The position numbers and the translations under genes were made by a program. Source: JBKCUI01 sp052161625 (GTDB lineage Bacteria; Planctomycetota; Planctomycetia; Pirellulales; Pirellulaceae). Taken from it: DNA of 64,000 nucleotides. The DNA is taken from NCBI GenBank assembly GCA_052161625.1, contig CP197412.1; one strand, written 5' to 3'. This document shows, piece by piece, positions 46,512 through 56,252 of this stretch. The first letter of the stretch is position 1. Every line of letters starts with the position of its first letter. The notes under the pieces were generated by a model. That model had not been told where the DNA came from, made no database searches, and was given only the letters and a program-made list of their open reading frames with translations.

Positions 46512-47941
46512 GATCCGGAGTGCTTCTTCGGTTTGTAGATTTCTGTCGCCGTTCCGAAGTGAACTTCGCCAGCGTTCATCAATGTTTCACTGAGCGTGGG
46601 GTGGGGGTGAATCGATTCGGTCAAATCCCTTACCTCGCAGCCCATTTCGATCGCCAAAACCGCTTCGGCAATCAATTCACCTGCCCCGGGACCGACAATT
46701 CCGCACCCCAAAACACGGTGGGTCTCCGGATCGATCAACCACTTGGTGAAGCCCTCCGTACGCCCCAACGCTTGAGCGCGACCGCTCGCTGCCCATGGGT
46801 ACACCTCGATGTCAACCTTGCGATTTTCCTTCTTAGCCTGATCGTCCGTAAGCCCCGCCCAAGCGATTTCGGGATCGGTGAAGACAACAGCTGGAATCGC
46901 AGCCTTATCAAAATAAGCCGGCCGACCAAGAATGACTTCAATCGCTACTTTGGCTTCATGGCTGGCCTTGTGGGCCAACATAGGATCCCCGGCAACGTCG
47001 CCGATCGCGAAGAGATGCGGGTCCTCGGTGCGTTGCTGATTATCGCAAACAACAAACCCGCGAGGATTCACCTTCGCCAATGTGTTTTCCAGTCCAAGCC
47101 CTTGGGTGACGGGTCGCCGTCCCACACTCACAAGCACTCGATCGAATCGCTCGTGTCCAAACTTCCCAGGACCTTCGAACGCGACTTCGATCTGATTATC
47201 GACTTCTGCAATCGAACCGACTTTTGTGTTGAGATAAATGCGATTGTCGAGAAGCTTCTTCAATCGGTTGTGGAGCGGTTTGACCAAGTCCCGATCAGCC
47301 CCAGGCAACAATCCCTCGGTCATCTCGACCACCGAGACCTGAGACCCCAAGGACGCATAAACTGTCCCCATCTCAAGTCCGATGTAGCCCCCACCGATCA
47401 CCAACAACTTCTTGGGGATATCTTGCAGAGCCAATGCGCCGGTCGAGTCCATCACGCGGGACGAACCGATTTGAAACGATGGCGGCATGGCCGGAACGCT
47501 GCCGGTCGCAATGACGCAATAGTCAAACGTCACCTTGCCACCCTCTGGAATCGAGGGATCGTCCCCTTCCAAGACCAGTGTCGTAGAATTCTCGAACCTG
47601 CCTCGCGCCCGGATGATTTTGACGTTTCGCCGTTTCGCCAGCTGACCCAATCCGCCGCTAAGGGTTTCGATCACCTTTTCTTTGCGTGCTCGAACCTTAT
47701 CGACGTCGATCGCAGGGGTGTTGAAGGACACCCCCCACTCTTCGGTAAGCTCGTGCGTTTCACTAATGACCTTTGCGACGTGCAGCAATGCCTTCGAGGG
47801 AATGCAACCGCGGAGCAAGCAGGTACCACCGAGGCGGGATTCCGCCTCGACGAGCACCACTTCCAGCCCCTCGTCGGCCGCTAGAAACGCAGCCGCATAC
47901 CCACCAGGTCCACCACCCAAAACTACAACAGGTGCGTGCAT
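46508..47941 (-). CDS. lpdA: dihydrolipoyl dehydrogenase
   Basis: 477 residues from ATG 47941 (MHAPVVVLGGG); a TTG 15 bases upstream is less likely. FAD-binding GGGPGGYAAA, redox disulphide GGTCLLRGCIPSKALLH (about residues 40-56), NAD site VIGGGYIGLEMG, and the C-terminal HPHPTLSE with the catalytic His-Glu pair. E3 component of the 2-oxoacid dehydrogenase complexes and the glycine cleavage system. It is not next to E1 or E2 genes here. Confidence 0.95.
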   Translation of the reverse strand: MHAPVVVLGGGPGGYAAAFLAADEGLEVVLVEAESRLGGTCLLRGCIPSKALLHVAKVISETHELTEEWGVSFNTPAIDVDKVRARKEKVIETLSGGLGQLAKRRNVKIIRARGRFENSTTLVLEGDDPSIPEGGKVTFDYCVIATGSVPAMPPSFQIGSSRVMDSTGALALQDIPKKLLVIGGGYIGLEMGTVYASLGSQVSVVEMTEGLLPGADRDLVKPLHNRLKKLLDNRIYLNTKVGSIAEVDNQIEVAFEGPGKFGHERFDRVLVSVGRRPVTQGLGLENTLAKVNPRGFVVCDNQQRTEDPHLFAIGDVAGDPMLAHKASHEAKVAIEVILGRPAYFDKAAIPAVVFTDPEIAWAGLTDDQAKKENRKVDIEVYPWAASGRAQALGRTEGFTKWLIDPETHRVLGCGIVGPGAGELIAEAVLAIEMGCEVRDLTESIHPHPTLSETLMNAGEVHFGTATEIYKPKKHSGS

Positions 47942-47996
47942 GCGCAACGGCCCCAAAGGTCAGAGGAAACAACCATCCCAATCGATTAGACATCGA

Positions 47997-48608
47997 CTAT
48001 CGGGACAAGAATTCGACCACGATGTTGGCGTTCACTGGCAACGAGATGTCGCTCGGTCCAGGTTGCCCCAACATAGTAGCACGCAATCCTTCGCTATCGA
48101 GCGAAACCCAATCCAACGGGGCTGGAGAGTTGTTGGCGATAATGCCACGGTACAAATTCCGAACCGCTTCGTTGCTTCGAACTTCGATCACGTCGCCTGG
48201 TCGGAGCATGTAAGACGGACTCGAGACCTTTACACCATTCACCTTGAAGTGACCGTGGACGATTCCCTGTCGAGCCTGTGGACGGGTCTTCGCAAACCCA
48301 ACACGACGCACGACGTTATCCAGCCGGCGTTCGCACATCAGCAAGAGCGTTTCCCCGGTGTTCCCCTTCTTGCGCACAGCATCGGCGAAGTACCTCCGCA
48401 ATTGTCGCTCACCCAAGCCGTAGTAGTACTTGATCTTTTGCTTTTCCGACAAAGCGGTGCCGTAGTTGCTCGTACGACGGCTACGTGGGTGCATCCCTGG
48501 TGGTTGCTCGCTTCGCTTTCCGTAAGCTCGTACCGCGCCGGCGCTTTCATAAAGCTGCGCACCGAAGCGTCGGTTGATGCGGGCCTTGGGCCCTGTATAT
48601 CGTGCCAT
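47997..48608 (-). CDS. rpsD: 30S ribosomal protein S4
   Basis: 203 residues from ATG 48608 (MARYTGPKARINRRFG), supported by an AGGAG site upstream; a longer frame start is artificial. S4 marks: RRTSNYGTALSEKQKIKYYYGL, ERRLDNVVRRVGFAKTRPQARQGIVHGHFKVNG (S4 RNA-binding domain) and PSYMLRPGDVIEV. Assembles on 16S rRNA. It stands outside the usual alpha operon (rpsM-rpsK-rpsD-rpoA), so its autoregulation may differ from E. coli. Confidence 0.97.
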   Translation of the reverse strand: MARYTGPKARINRRFGAQLYESAGAVRAYGKRSEQPPGMHPRSRRTSNYGTALSEKQKIKYYYGLGERQLRRYFADAVRKKGNTGETLLLMCERRLDNVVRRVGFAKTRPQARQGIVHGHFKVNGVKVSSPSYMLRPGDVIEVRSNEAVRNLYRGIIANNSPAPLDWVSLDSEGLRATMLGQPGPSDISLPVNANIVVEFLSR

Positions 48609-48776
48609 ATTTTTAGTCTCCTGCTGCGAACTCGAAGGTTCGAAGCGACCAATGGGTAACGGTCGGTCGAGTCCAATTCGTCCAGCTCGAGAAAACCGCA
48701 TTCCTATCTGGAACGCAACCAATCGACTCAAGCTCTTGCAAAAACGAAACGGCCCCCGGAACTCCGGCGGCCGTCA

Positions 48777-49769
48777 ATGCTCGCTACATCGCGGGCCCTG
48801 GCTCAACCTAATCTCGTGAATATTGCGGAAAAGTATGTTAAATTGCCCCCCCTTCGACAACCCCAAAACCCAGTGAAACCAAAGGGATCGCGGATCTTGC
48901 ACCCCACTCCATCGGATTGCCGGCCTCACCCCCACCCGGACTTGAACCAAGCTCTCGAAGCGATTCTCGCCGCCATCGGGGATTTCTCACCATTCGCCTG
49001 CCTTATCCTAGGTAGCGGAATGGGGGCGCTCGCAGATGAAATCCAGTCATCGAAGGTCGTCCTTTATCGGGAAATCCCTGGCTTTCCTTTATCGCATGTC
49101 GCAGGCCACGCTGGAAAATGCGTTTTTGGGTATCTAGGAAGCGTCCCGGTTTTTGCCTTGGCGGGGCGCGCCCACCTATACGAAGGCTGGGAGCCGGAAC
49201 ATTCCTGCTTCCCCCTCCGCTGCGCAGCTGCAATGGGTGCGACCAATCTAATCGTCTCCAATGCCTCCGGCGGGATCCATCCTCGCTTCCGAAGCGGCCA
49301 AGTCGTCGCGATCGATGATCACATCGACTGGATGCAGCGCTCCCCATTTTCTTCCTGCGACCACCGTGAAACCACCCGTCCTTTAGGATTGCACCATCGT
49401 CACGACTCACTGTACGACGCCCGTTGGCTAGACCTCGCCACCCAGGAGGCGCTCCAACTAGGATTCAGTTTGCATCGAGGAACCTACCTAGCGACCCTCG
49501 GCCCGACCTACGAAACGCGCGCCGAATATCGCATGTTCCAAAAAATGGGGGCGGATATGGTCGGCATGAGCACCGTCCCCGAAATCGTCTTGGCCAAGCA
49601 GCTCCAAATGCGCTCGCTCGCCTTTTCGATCGTGACCAACGTCGCCAAACCCGACGCCCCCACCAAAACCGACCACGCCGAGGTCTTGGACTGGTCACAA
49701 CAAGCCCAACAGCAACTGGTACCCCTCATCGAGAAAATTCTTCCTCGCATGCAGCAACTCCATCCCTAA
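48777..49769 (+). CDS. purine nucleoside phosphorylase (trimeric type)
   Basis: 330 residues from ATG 48777; family similarity starts near residue 53 (DLNQALEAILAAIG), so the true start may be an internal GTG at 48873 or TTG near 48942. Motifs: LILGSGMGALAD, FPLSHVAGHAGK, GRAHLYEGW, VSNASGGIHPRF, GPTYETRAEYRMFQKMGADMVGMSTVPE (active-site Glu and Met) and FSIVTNVA. Splits inosine/guanosine to base and ribose-1-phosphate. Convergent with the fpr gene. Confidence 0.9.
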   Translation: MLATSRALAQPNLVNIAEKYVKLPPLRQPQNPVKPKGSRILHPTPSDCRPHPHPDLNQALEAILAAIGDFSPFACLILGSGMGALADEIQSSKVVLYREIPGFPLSHVAGHAGKCVFGYLGSVPVFALAGRAHLYEGWEPEHSCFPLRCAAAMGATNLIVSNASGGIHPRFRSGQVVAIDDHIDWMQRSPFSSCDHRETTRPLGLHHRHDSLYDARWLDLATQEALQLGFSLHRGTYLATLGPTYETRAEYRMFQKMGADMVGMSTVPEIVLAKQLQMRSLAFSIVTNVAKPDAPTKTDHAEVLDWSQQAQQQLVPLIEKILPRMQQLHP

Positions 49770-49880
49770 ATGCCTCGCGCTGCAGCATGATCTCGAATGG
49801 CCGACTTTATTTCTATCGACCAGCACTCTCACGAACAACCGCCATCGACCGAGGATCGAAGCAAAGCGTTGCACCGCCCC

Positions 49881-50627
49881 CTACCAATACCTCTCCAGCA
49901 CATAATGCCCCGGGACTGCCGACTTGTGCTTCCGCATGCCCCGATCTTTCAACAGCGTCTCCATATCGTCAAGCATTTGAGGATTCCCGCACAGCATCAC
50001 CACTCCTTCTCCCTCGACCAACTTTACCCCCGCTTGCTCCTCCAGAACTCCGCTCTCGATCGTGTGCGTGATGCGACCGTGCAGACAGCCTTCTCGCTGT
50101 TGCCTCGAGAGGATAGGTATAAATTGAAATCGCTCTCCATGCATGGCACGGTAGGCGGCGAGCTCATCCAAGTAAGCGAGATCGGTTTCGAGCCTCACTC
50201 CATGCACCACAACGACCCTTGCATACCTTGCCCAAATCGTCTCATCGCGCAGCATGGCAATATAGGGAGCCAGTCCAGTTCCCGTCGCGACCAACCACAA
50301 GCAAGGAGCGTCGGGAACATGAGACAAGGTAAAACTTCCTGTCGCTCTCACCGAAACGTCGATCGCATCTCCCTCGGATAGATTCCACAGCTTCGGTGTT
50401 AACTCTCCCTCGTCGACTCGCACGATAAAAAAATCCAAAAACTCTCCGTGCGGAGAGGCGACGGAGTAGGGTCGATGCAGATGTTTGTCCTGCAACGAAA
50501 GCCCCACTTGCAAAAACTGACCGGGCTCGAACGGTGCAACACCGGGGCAGCGAATGGTTAAAGTAAAGAGGCCTTCCGACCAAATATGCTTCCGTTCCAC
50601 CCTCCCAGTAATCCATTGCAATGCCAT
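49881..50627 (-). CDS. fpr: ferredoxin/flavodoxin-NADP reductase
   Basis: 248 residues. FAD site RPYSVASPHGEF (about 53-64), NADP site VATGTGLAPYIAML (about 113-126), CGNPQMLDD and the aromatic C-terminus (HYVLERYW). The length and the C-terminus match bacterial Fpr (subclass I). It supplies reduced ferredoxin or flavodoxin from NADPH. No ferredoxin gene is adjacent. Confidence 0.92.
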   Translation of the reverse strand: MALQWITGRVERKHIWSEGLFTLTIRCPGVAPFEPGQFLQVGLSLQDKHLHRPYSVASPHGEFLDFFIVRVDEGELTPKLWNLSEGDAIDVSVRATGSFTLSHVPDAPCLWLVATGTGLAPYIAMLRDETIWARYARVVVVHGVRLETDLAYLDELAAYRAMHGERFQFIPILSRQQREGCLHGRITHTIESGVLEEQAGVKLVEGEGVVMLCGNPQMLDDMETLLKDRGMRKHKSAVPGHYVLERYW

Positions 50628-50865
50628 GACGTTGTCCCGAGTCCCAAGGTTTCCGTTCGATACCCAACATCGAGTTCGAACCGCGATTAATCTTCCCCAA
50701 CGACGTTCGCTATGGTAGCGAAATCACCCCAACTCCGACCAGTTCGCGTCCGATTGTTGTTGGAAATTGCCGGTTTTCTCGGATAGAATGGAGAGGTTCG
50801 CGGATCCGCGCTGACTTAACCGCTACTCCCCTCCCACGAACTCCTCCCCCTCCCCTTCGGCCCTT

Positions 50866-53460
50866 ATGATTCACCGAGCAATCTCTTCGATGCGGCCCAG
50901 TTTGTCTCAGCCGACTTTGTCCTTGCTGCTCGTTTGGATCGGGCTGTTTTCCTTCGCATCCGCCTTCGCTTTCGAACTCCCACCTGCTGGGCGCGCAATC
51001 GATTTCAATCGAGATATCCGTCCCATCCTTTCGGAGAATTGCTTCTATTGTCACGGTCAAGACGGAAATAAACGGGAGGGGGGCGTTCGGCTTGACCATC
51101 GGGACGAAGCTATTTCCTCGGGTGCGATCCTCCCTGACAATCCATCGCAAAGCGGCCTATTGCTGCGGATCCATTCCGAGGATCCCGACTTGGTCATGCC
51201 ACCACCAACCTCGAACCGCCGACTTTCCAGCGAACAAAAAGAAAAGATCCAAGCCTGGATTGATCAGGGGGCGCCGTATGCCGACCACTGGGCTTTTTCC
51301 AAGCCAACACGCCCGGTGGAACCAACCGTATACCGCTCGATCTGGACCAAGAACCCAATCGATACTTTTCTATTGCACCGCATGGAACGGGAGGGACTTG
51401 CACCATCTCCCGAAGCGGATCGCGCGACTCTGATCAAACGTCTCTATGCCGACTTGATCGGTCTCCCTCCCACCCCCGAAGAGGTCCGAGAGTTCGTCAA
51501 CAATGACGACCCGATGGCGTATGAAAAATTGGTCGATCGGCTGATGCAGAGCGAGCATTACGGTGAACGAATGTCTCTCCCTTGGCTTGATGCGGCTCGC
51601 TATGCCGATAGCAATGGGTTTCAGCAAGACGGAGATACTTGGCAGTGGATGTGGCGAGATTGGGTTGTGTCTGCACTCAATCAAAATCTCCCATTCGACC
51701 AGTTCGCAACTTGGCAACTCGCAGGCGATCTTCTCCCCAACGCCACTCTCGAACAAAAAATTGCGAGCGGGTTCAACCGAAACCATCTGCTCAATGGCGA
51801 GGGTGGAGCCATCGCCGAGGAGCAGCGATTTGTTATTCTCTTTGATCGAATGGATACGACCTCAACAGTCTTTCTTGGCCTCACGATGGCCTGCGCTCAG
51901 TGCCACGATCACAAGTATGATCCGATCACGCAAAAAGACTATTACCGATTGATGGACGCATTCAACCGAGTCCCCGAAACCGGCACTCCACAGTTCTTTT
52001 CCAAGCGGATACGGGTCGGTCGCCCCTTCATCGAAGTCCCGAGTGCAGAAGTCACTGCGCACCTGGCCAGGGTCGACGCTCAGCTTGCTGAACTTGACCA
52101 GAAGTTACGTCCTCTCCTCGACGCAGCCTTTCAAGGTTGGAAGACCGGCATACTAACCGACCAGCGCCCCGCCGAATCCAAGGGACTTCCCGAATCGATC
52201 TTGAAACTGCTGGCCAAAGACGCGAACCAACGATCGGACGAAGAAAGCAAGAACCTGGATACGGAGTTCCGCAAACACTTTGACGCGAAGGTCAAAGACT
52301 CGTTAGCAGACAAGCTTCCTTTTCTCTCGGAGACCAACAAGCTTCGCAAAGAACGTGCCGATTATGTCGCCGACCAAATGCCTCGCCCCATGGTCATGAG
52401 CGATGAGCAACCTCGAGACACCCATGTCCTCATCCGAGGCGAGTACCTCAAGCCTGACGAGAAAGTAACATTTGACACTCCTTCCTTTTTACCTCCATTA
52501 CCCGGGGATGCACCTAAGAACCGGTTGGGATTCGCAGGTTGGCTTTTTAGCGAAGAGCAACCGCTGACAGCGCGCGTGCAAGTCAACCGAATGTGGCAGC
52601 ATTTCTTTGGGATTGGATTGGTCAAGACATCGGAAGACTTCGGTGTACAGAGCGAGTACCCGCTCCATCTCGATTTGCTGGATTGGCTCGCGGTTGAGTT
52701 CCGCGAAAGCGGTTGGGACATGAAAAAATTGAATCGATTGATTGTCACCAGTGCAGCCTATCGCCAGTCGAGTCGATTCTCGCCGGTTTTGTTGAGCTAC
52801 GATCCCGAGAATCGTTTTTTTGCCAGAGCCAATCGATTCCGTTTGCCCTCCATGCTCCTTCGCGATTGGGCTCTCGCGTCCAGTGGGTTGCTGGATCGCA
52901 GAATCGGTGGACGTCCTGTTTATCCGTACCAACCCGATGGAATTTGGGAGTCGCTCGCGATCACCAAAGAACGTGATTTCACTTACCCAACTTCGAGCGG
53001 GTCCGACTTGGTGCGCCGCAGCTTGTACACGTTCTGGCGGCGTACTGTTGGGCCAGCCAATATGTTCGATGCCTCCAATCGTCAAACGTGCAAAGTGCGC
53101 GTTGCGGCCACGAGCACGCCACTCCACGCGCTCACCACCCTCAACGATCCCACCTGGGTTGAGTCATCGCGCGCACTCGCTGCTTGGTGCATGGTTCAGT
53201 CTACCGATCGGTCCTCGCAGTTGCGTTGGGCATTTGAAAGGATCCTTTGCCGTGAACCTTCCGCCAGCGAGCTTGCGAGACTGGAGAAGGCGCTCGCAAA
53301 GCAAGAGTCCTTCTTTGCCACGTCGGACGCGGACGCAAAGTCCTTTCTAGGCGTAGGTGCGTATACCGCCGACGATCAACTCGATGCCAAAGCCTTGGCA
53401 TCGCTATCCGTCGTCTGCCTAGCCCTGTTCAATCTCGATGAAGCGTTGACGAGAGAATAA
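50866..53460 (+). CDS. planctomycete cytochrome C / DUF1549 / DUF1553 protein
   Basis: 864 residues. An export signal (about residues 9-36, second ATG at 50890 equally possible) leads to a PSCyt1-type domain with the heme motif CFYCHG (near residue 60) and PPPTSNRRLSSEQKEKIQAWIDQGA. Then DUF1549 (RLYADLIGLPPTPEEVREF, WLDAARYADSNGFQQDGD, AQCHDHKYDPITQKDYY) and DUF1553 (LTARVQVNRMWQHFFGIGLV, RRSLYTFWRR). Found in large numbers in planctomycetes, almost always with a DUF1501 partner; thought to be periplasmic and linked to degrading sulfated or complex carbohydrates. No sulfatase is adjacent. Stop and next ATG are two bases apart. Confidence 0.94.
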   Translation: MIHRAISSMRPSLSQPTLSLLLVWIGLFSFASAFAFELPPAGRAIDFNRDIRPILSENCFYCHGQDGNKREGGVRLDHRDEAISSGAILPDNPSQSGLLLRIHSEDPDLVMPPPTSNRRLSSEQKEKIQAWIDQGAPYADHWAFSKPTRPVEPTVYRSIWTKNPIDTFLLHRMEREGLAPSPEADRATLIKRLYADLIGLPPTPEEVREFVNNDDPMAYEKLVDRLMQSEHYGERMSLPWLDAARYADSNGFQQDGDTWQWMWRDWVVSALNQNLPFDQFATWQLAGDLLPNATLEQKIASGFNRNHLLNGEGGAIAEEQRFVILFDRMDTTSTVFLGLTMACAQCHDHKYDPITQKDYYRLMDAFNRVPETGTPQFFSKRIRVGRPFIEVPSAEVTAHLARVDAQLAELDQKLRPLLDAAFQGWKTGILTDQRPAESKGLPESILKLLAKDANQRSDEESKNLDTEFRKHFDAKVKDSLADKLPFLSETNKLRKERADYVADQMPRPMVMSDEQPRDTHVLIRGEYLKPDEKVTFDTPSFLPPLPGDAPKNRLGFAGWLFSEEQPLTARVQVNRMWQHFFGIGLVKTSEDFGVQSEYPLHLDLLDWLAVEFRESGWDMKKLNRLIVTSAAYRQSSRFSPVLLSYDPENRFFARANRFRLPSMLLRDWALASSGLLDRRIGGRPVYPYQPDGIWESLAITKERDFTYPTSSGSDLVRRSLYTFWRRTVGPANMFDASNRQTCKVRVAATSTPLHALTTLNDPTWVESSRALAAWCMVQSTDRSSQLRWAFERILCREPSASELARLEKALAKQESFFATSDADAKSFLGVGAYTADDQLDAKALASLSVVCLALFNLDEALTRE

Positions 53461-53462
53461 CC

Positions 53463-54968
53463 ATGAATCCATCCGGTCTTCCAATCGACCCTTCGCTCAT
53501 CGCAGAGAACATCGCTCGAGTAACGCGCCGGCAGTTGTTCGGGCGCGGTGCGTGCGGAGTCGGAGCCGCGGCCCTGGCAAGCCTTTTCAACGCGCACGCC
53601 CAAGCCGACGATCGTGAGAACGCAAAGGAGAACGCGAACAAGAAGGAGAATCGCGGGCTTCCCGATCTTCCTCACTTCCCCGCAAAGGCCAAACGCGTCG
53701 TCGTCCTATGGCAGGGAGGGGGCTCGTCACACGTCGATCTATTCGACGACAAGCCAGTCATGCACGAAATGGCGATGAAGGAAATCCCGGACAGCGTGCG
53801 GGGGACAACACGACTTTCGACAATGACCAGCGGTAACGGAAAGTGGCCGTGCGTACCCGCTATCAAACCATTCCAATCGTACGGTCAATCGGGAATGCGA
53901 TTGAGTTCGATGCTCCCGAAGATTGGGAGCATTGCCGACGAATTGACTCTGGTTCGTTCGCTCCACACCGAAGCGGTGAATCATGCCCCTGGTGTTACTT
54001 ATTTCCTGACGGGCGCGCAAGTCCCCGGCCGCCCCAGCATGGGAGCTTGGTTGACCTATGGGCTTGGCTCGGAAACCGACGAGTTGCCTACCTTTGTCGT
54101 GATGACCTCGAGCGACAAAGGAAAAACATGCGGTCAGTTGTTCTTCGACTATTACTGGGGAAGCGGGTTCCTCCCAAGTCGCTTTCAAGGTGTCCGGTTT
54201 CGCAATACGGGCGATCCCGTTCCCTACTTAGCAACGCCGAACGGCATCAGTCGCGATGCACGCCGGGCGATGCTCGATGACATTGCAGCCATGAATGCAG
54301 AACATCTCGCTGACTATGGCGATCCGGAAATTGAAACACGTATCGCGCAATACGAAATGGCTTTTCGGATGCAAACCAGCGTCCCGGATCTGATGGACTT
54401 TTCGAACGAGACAGAAGCCACCATCCAACGCTACGGTCCGGATGCGTTGGTCAAGGGAACCTTTGCAAACAATTGCCTCGTCGCGCGACGACTGCTCGAA
54501 CGCGGGGTTGGATTTGTGCAGCTCATGCACGCGGGCTGGGATCAACACAACAACTTGTATACGCAGCTCGAACAACAGTGCTTGGATACCGACGCCCCTG
54601 CAGCGGCGTTGGTCCAAGATTTGAAGGAGCGGGGGTTGCTGGACGATACGCTTGTCATCTGGGCATCGGAATTTGGACGGACTCCGTTTGGGCAAGGCAA
54701 TCCGGATAAGCCCACAGGCCGAGATCACTTTGGAAAAGCGTTCAGTTGGTGGATGGCAGGTGGAGGAGTCAAGAATGGTTTCACCTACGGAGCGACTGAC
54801 GATTACGCTTGGAACATCACCGAGAACCCGGTGCATGTCCACGATATGCAAGCCACGATTCTGCACCTATGCGGGATCGATCACACACGCCTCACCTATC
54901 GCTTCCAAGGGCGACAATTCCGATTGACCGATATTCATGGCGAAGTCGTATACTCTATTATCAGTTAA
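53463..54968 (+). CDS. DUF1501 protein with Tat signal
   Basis: 501 residues. A twin-arginine-type leader (RVTRRQLFGRGACGVGAAALASL, about residues 20-42) is followed by the DUF1501 body: RVVVLWQGGGSSHVDLFD, LSSMLPKIGSIADELTLVRSLH, GFVQLMHAGWDQHNN and VIWASEFGRTPFGQG-type blocks. The family resembles the alkaline-phosphatase/sulfatase superfamily. It is exported folded, probably to the periplasm, as partner of the cytochrome/DUF1549 protein encoded just before it. Reaction unknown. Confidence 0.94.
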   Translation: MNPSGLPIDPSLIAENIARVTRRQLFGRGACGVGAAALASLFNAHAQADDRENAKENANKKENRGLPDLPHFPAKAKRVVVLWQGGGSSHVDLFDDKPVMHEMAMKEIPDSVRGTTRLSTMTSGNGKWPCVPAIKPFQSYGQSGMRLSSMLPKIGSIADELTLVRSLHTEAVNHAPGVTYFLTGAQVPGRPSMGAWLTYGLGSETDELPTFVVMTSSDKGKTCGQLFFDYYWGSGFLPSRFQGVRFRNTGDPVPYLATPNGISRDARRAMLDDIAAMNAEHLADYGDPEIETRIAQYEMAFRMQTSVPDLMDFSNETEATIQRYGPDALVKGTFANNCLVARRLLERGVGFVQLMHAGWDQHNNLYTQLEQQCLDTDAPAAALVQDLKERGLLDDTLVIWASEFGRTPFGQGNPDKPTGRDHFGKAFSWWMAGGGVKNGFTYGATDDYAWNITENPVHVHDMQATILHLCGIDHTRLTYRFQGRQFRLTDIHGEVVYSIIS

Positions 54969-54972
54969 CGCA

Positions 54973-55518
54973 TTACCGGATAACCAGCGGCGGACGGGGC
55001 TTGGCCTGGTCCATCGTTGGATCGGCGACGCGTGCGTCCCGATCGGACTCTTGTCGCCCCAAGAGATCCGCGGTCAGCGATGTCATCAGCAACCCAGCTG
55101 GCAGCATGTAGACATACGTAATCACAGACGTGTGCCAGCCATGGAGAACGGTATACAGGGCAATAGCTGGCGCAAGCAAACCAAACGCAAGAAGGCCTTG
55201 AACTGGGGAAATGCGCCGCGTGCGCAGGACGAGCACCGCCACGCCTAATGTGCAGATGAGCGTAAACAGAGCATTGGGGAAGATTGCATCGGGTTGCCAA
55301 CTCCAGACTGTAAGCTGGCCGGCATTGGAATAGTCGTAATGCATGTAATCAAAGGGAAATCCGGCCCGCGCTGGCTGCAGCTTCACATTCCCTGGACCAA
55401 GGATGGAAGCCACCTCTTTCGCCCGAGCGTTTGAATCGTAGTAATGTGGGATATGGGCCCAGACGGACCATCCGATCCACAACAACACCAACAAGATGGC
55501 GATGACGATGCGATTCAT
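54973..55518 (-). CDS. membrane protein of unknown function
   Basis: 181 residues. One N-terminal membrane segment (MNRIVIAILLVLLWIGWSVW), an extracytoplasmic part of about 60 residues (IPHYYDSNARAKEVASILGP to FPFDYMHYDYSNAGQ), then three further segments (about 80-95, 105-130, 133-155) and a basic tail. No family recognised. Convergent with the DUF1501 gene, with only four bases between the stops. Confidence 0.65.
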   Translation of the reverse strand: MNRIVIAILLVLLWIGWSVWAHIPHYYDSNARAKEVASILGPGNVKLQPARAGFPFDYMHYDYSNAGQLTVWSWQPDAIFPNALFTLICTLGVAVLVLRTRRISPVQGLLAFGLLAPAIALYTVLHGWHTSVITYVYMLPAGLLMTSLTADLLGRQESDRDARVADPTMDQAKPRPPLVIR

Positions 55519-55580
55519 GGACGTTTTCCTTTTTTGAATCTATTCGGAGTCGTTCAACCAATCTTGGGTTTCTGCTCCGT

Positions 55581-56009
55581 TCAAGCATTCTTTGAATCTA
55601 GTTTTGACTTGGCTGAAATCAGAACACTCGATGGATCCCAAGCGGAGGCGAGATTGTATTGGATCCATTCGGGGCTCAGATGGATGTCCAAACTATCGAG
55701 TCGGCCCGGTCCTAAGTTCTGGTATCCATGGGGTACATTGGCTGGCCCAAAAACGATATCCCCCGCCTCGGCATCGATCACTTGATCGCCGACCGTGAAT
55801 CGAGCACGCCCTTCATTGATCGTAAAGATTTCGTCGTAAGGGTGAACGTGAAGAGTCGGTCCTTGCCCCACTTGGTCGGTCACGTAACGGATCAACGTGA
55901 TGTTCGTCTGCAGCCTTTTTCCTTCCAGGAGTCCGCGCAGGGGACTGGAAAGATCCATCCATTCCTCAGAACTGACTTTTGCAGGTTTTGACTTCGACGG
56001 TATTGGCAT
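55581..56009 (-). CDS. cupin domain protein
   Basis: 142 residues. A single cupin barrel: GPTLHVHPYDEIFTINEGRARFTVGDQVIDAEAGDIVFGPANVPHGYQNLG, where HVH-x(3)-E and PHGY give the usual metal-binding His/Glu set. The enzyme or sensor role cannot be told from the sequence. Transcribed leftward like the membrane protein 62 bases downstream. Confidence 0.85.
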   Translation of the reverse strand: MPIPSKSKPAKVSSEEWMDLSSPLRGLLEGKRLQTNITLIRYVTDQVGQGPTLHVHPYDEIFTINEGRARFTVGDQVIDAEAGDIVFGPANVPHGYQNLGPGRLDSLDIHLSPEWIQYNLASAWDPSSVLISAKSKLDSKNA

Positions 56010-56252
56010 ACAAATGAGCCCTTGCTGGGTGAAATCTCTTCTAAACTCCTCCTGGGACTGACGAACATCGGAACGCCTTCCCTTTTGCTGCCATTAGCGA
56101 AGCATTGGTATAGAATTCGTTACGATTTTGCTCGGGGCTAGAGGAAGGAAAAGCGATTTTACCTTACACTGGGACGCTGCGCGGCGGTCATCGCCGCGTG
56201 ATCGAGCCCAACGAATGCGAAGCGCCCTTTCCGCAAACCCCCGGTCGGACTA

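Noticed and set aside
46520..47884. 454-residue open frame opposite lpdA
   Set aside because: It lies wholly inside a clear dihydrolipoyl dehydrogenase gene, is rich in Arg/His/Pro of no recognisable pattern, and mirrors codon bias of the real gene.
48937..48960. T-arm-like GGACTTGAACC inside the nucleoside phosphorylase gene
   Set aside because: The flanking bases do not pair and no acceptor or anticodon arm is present.
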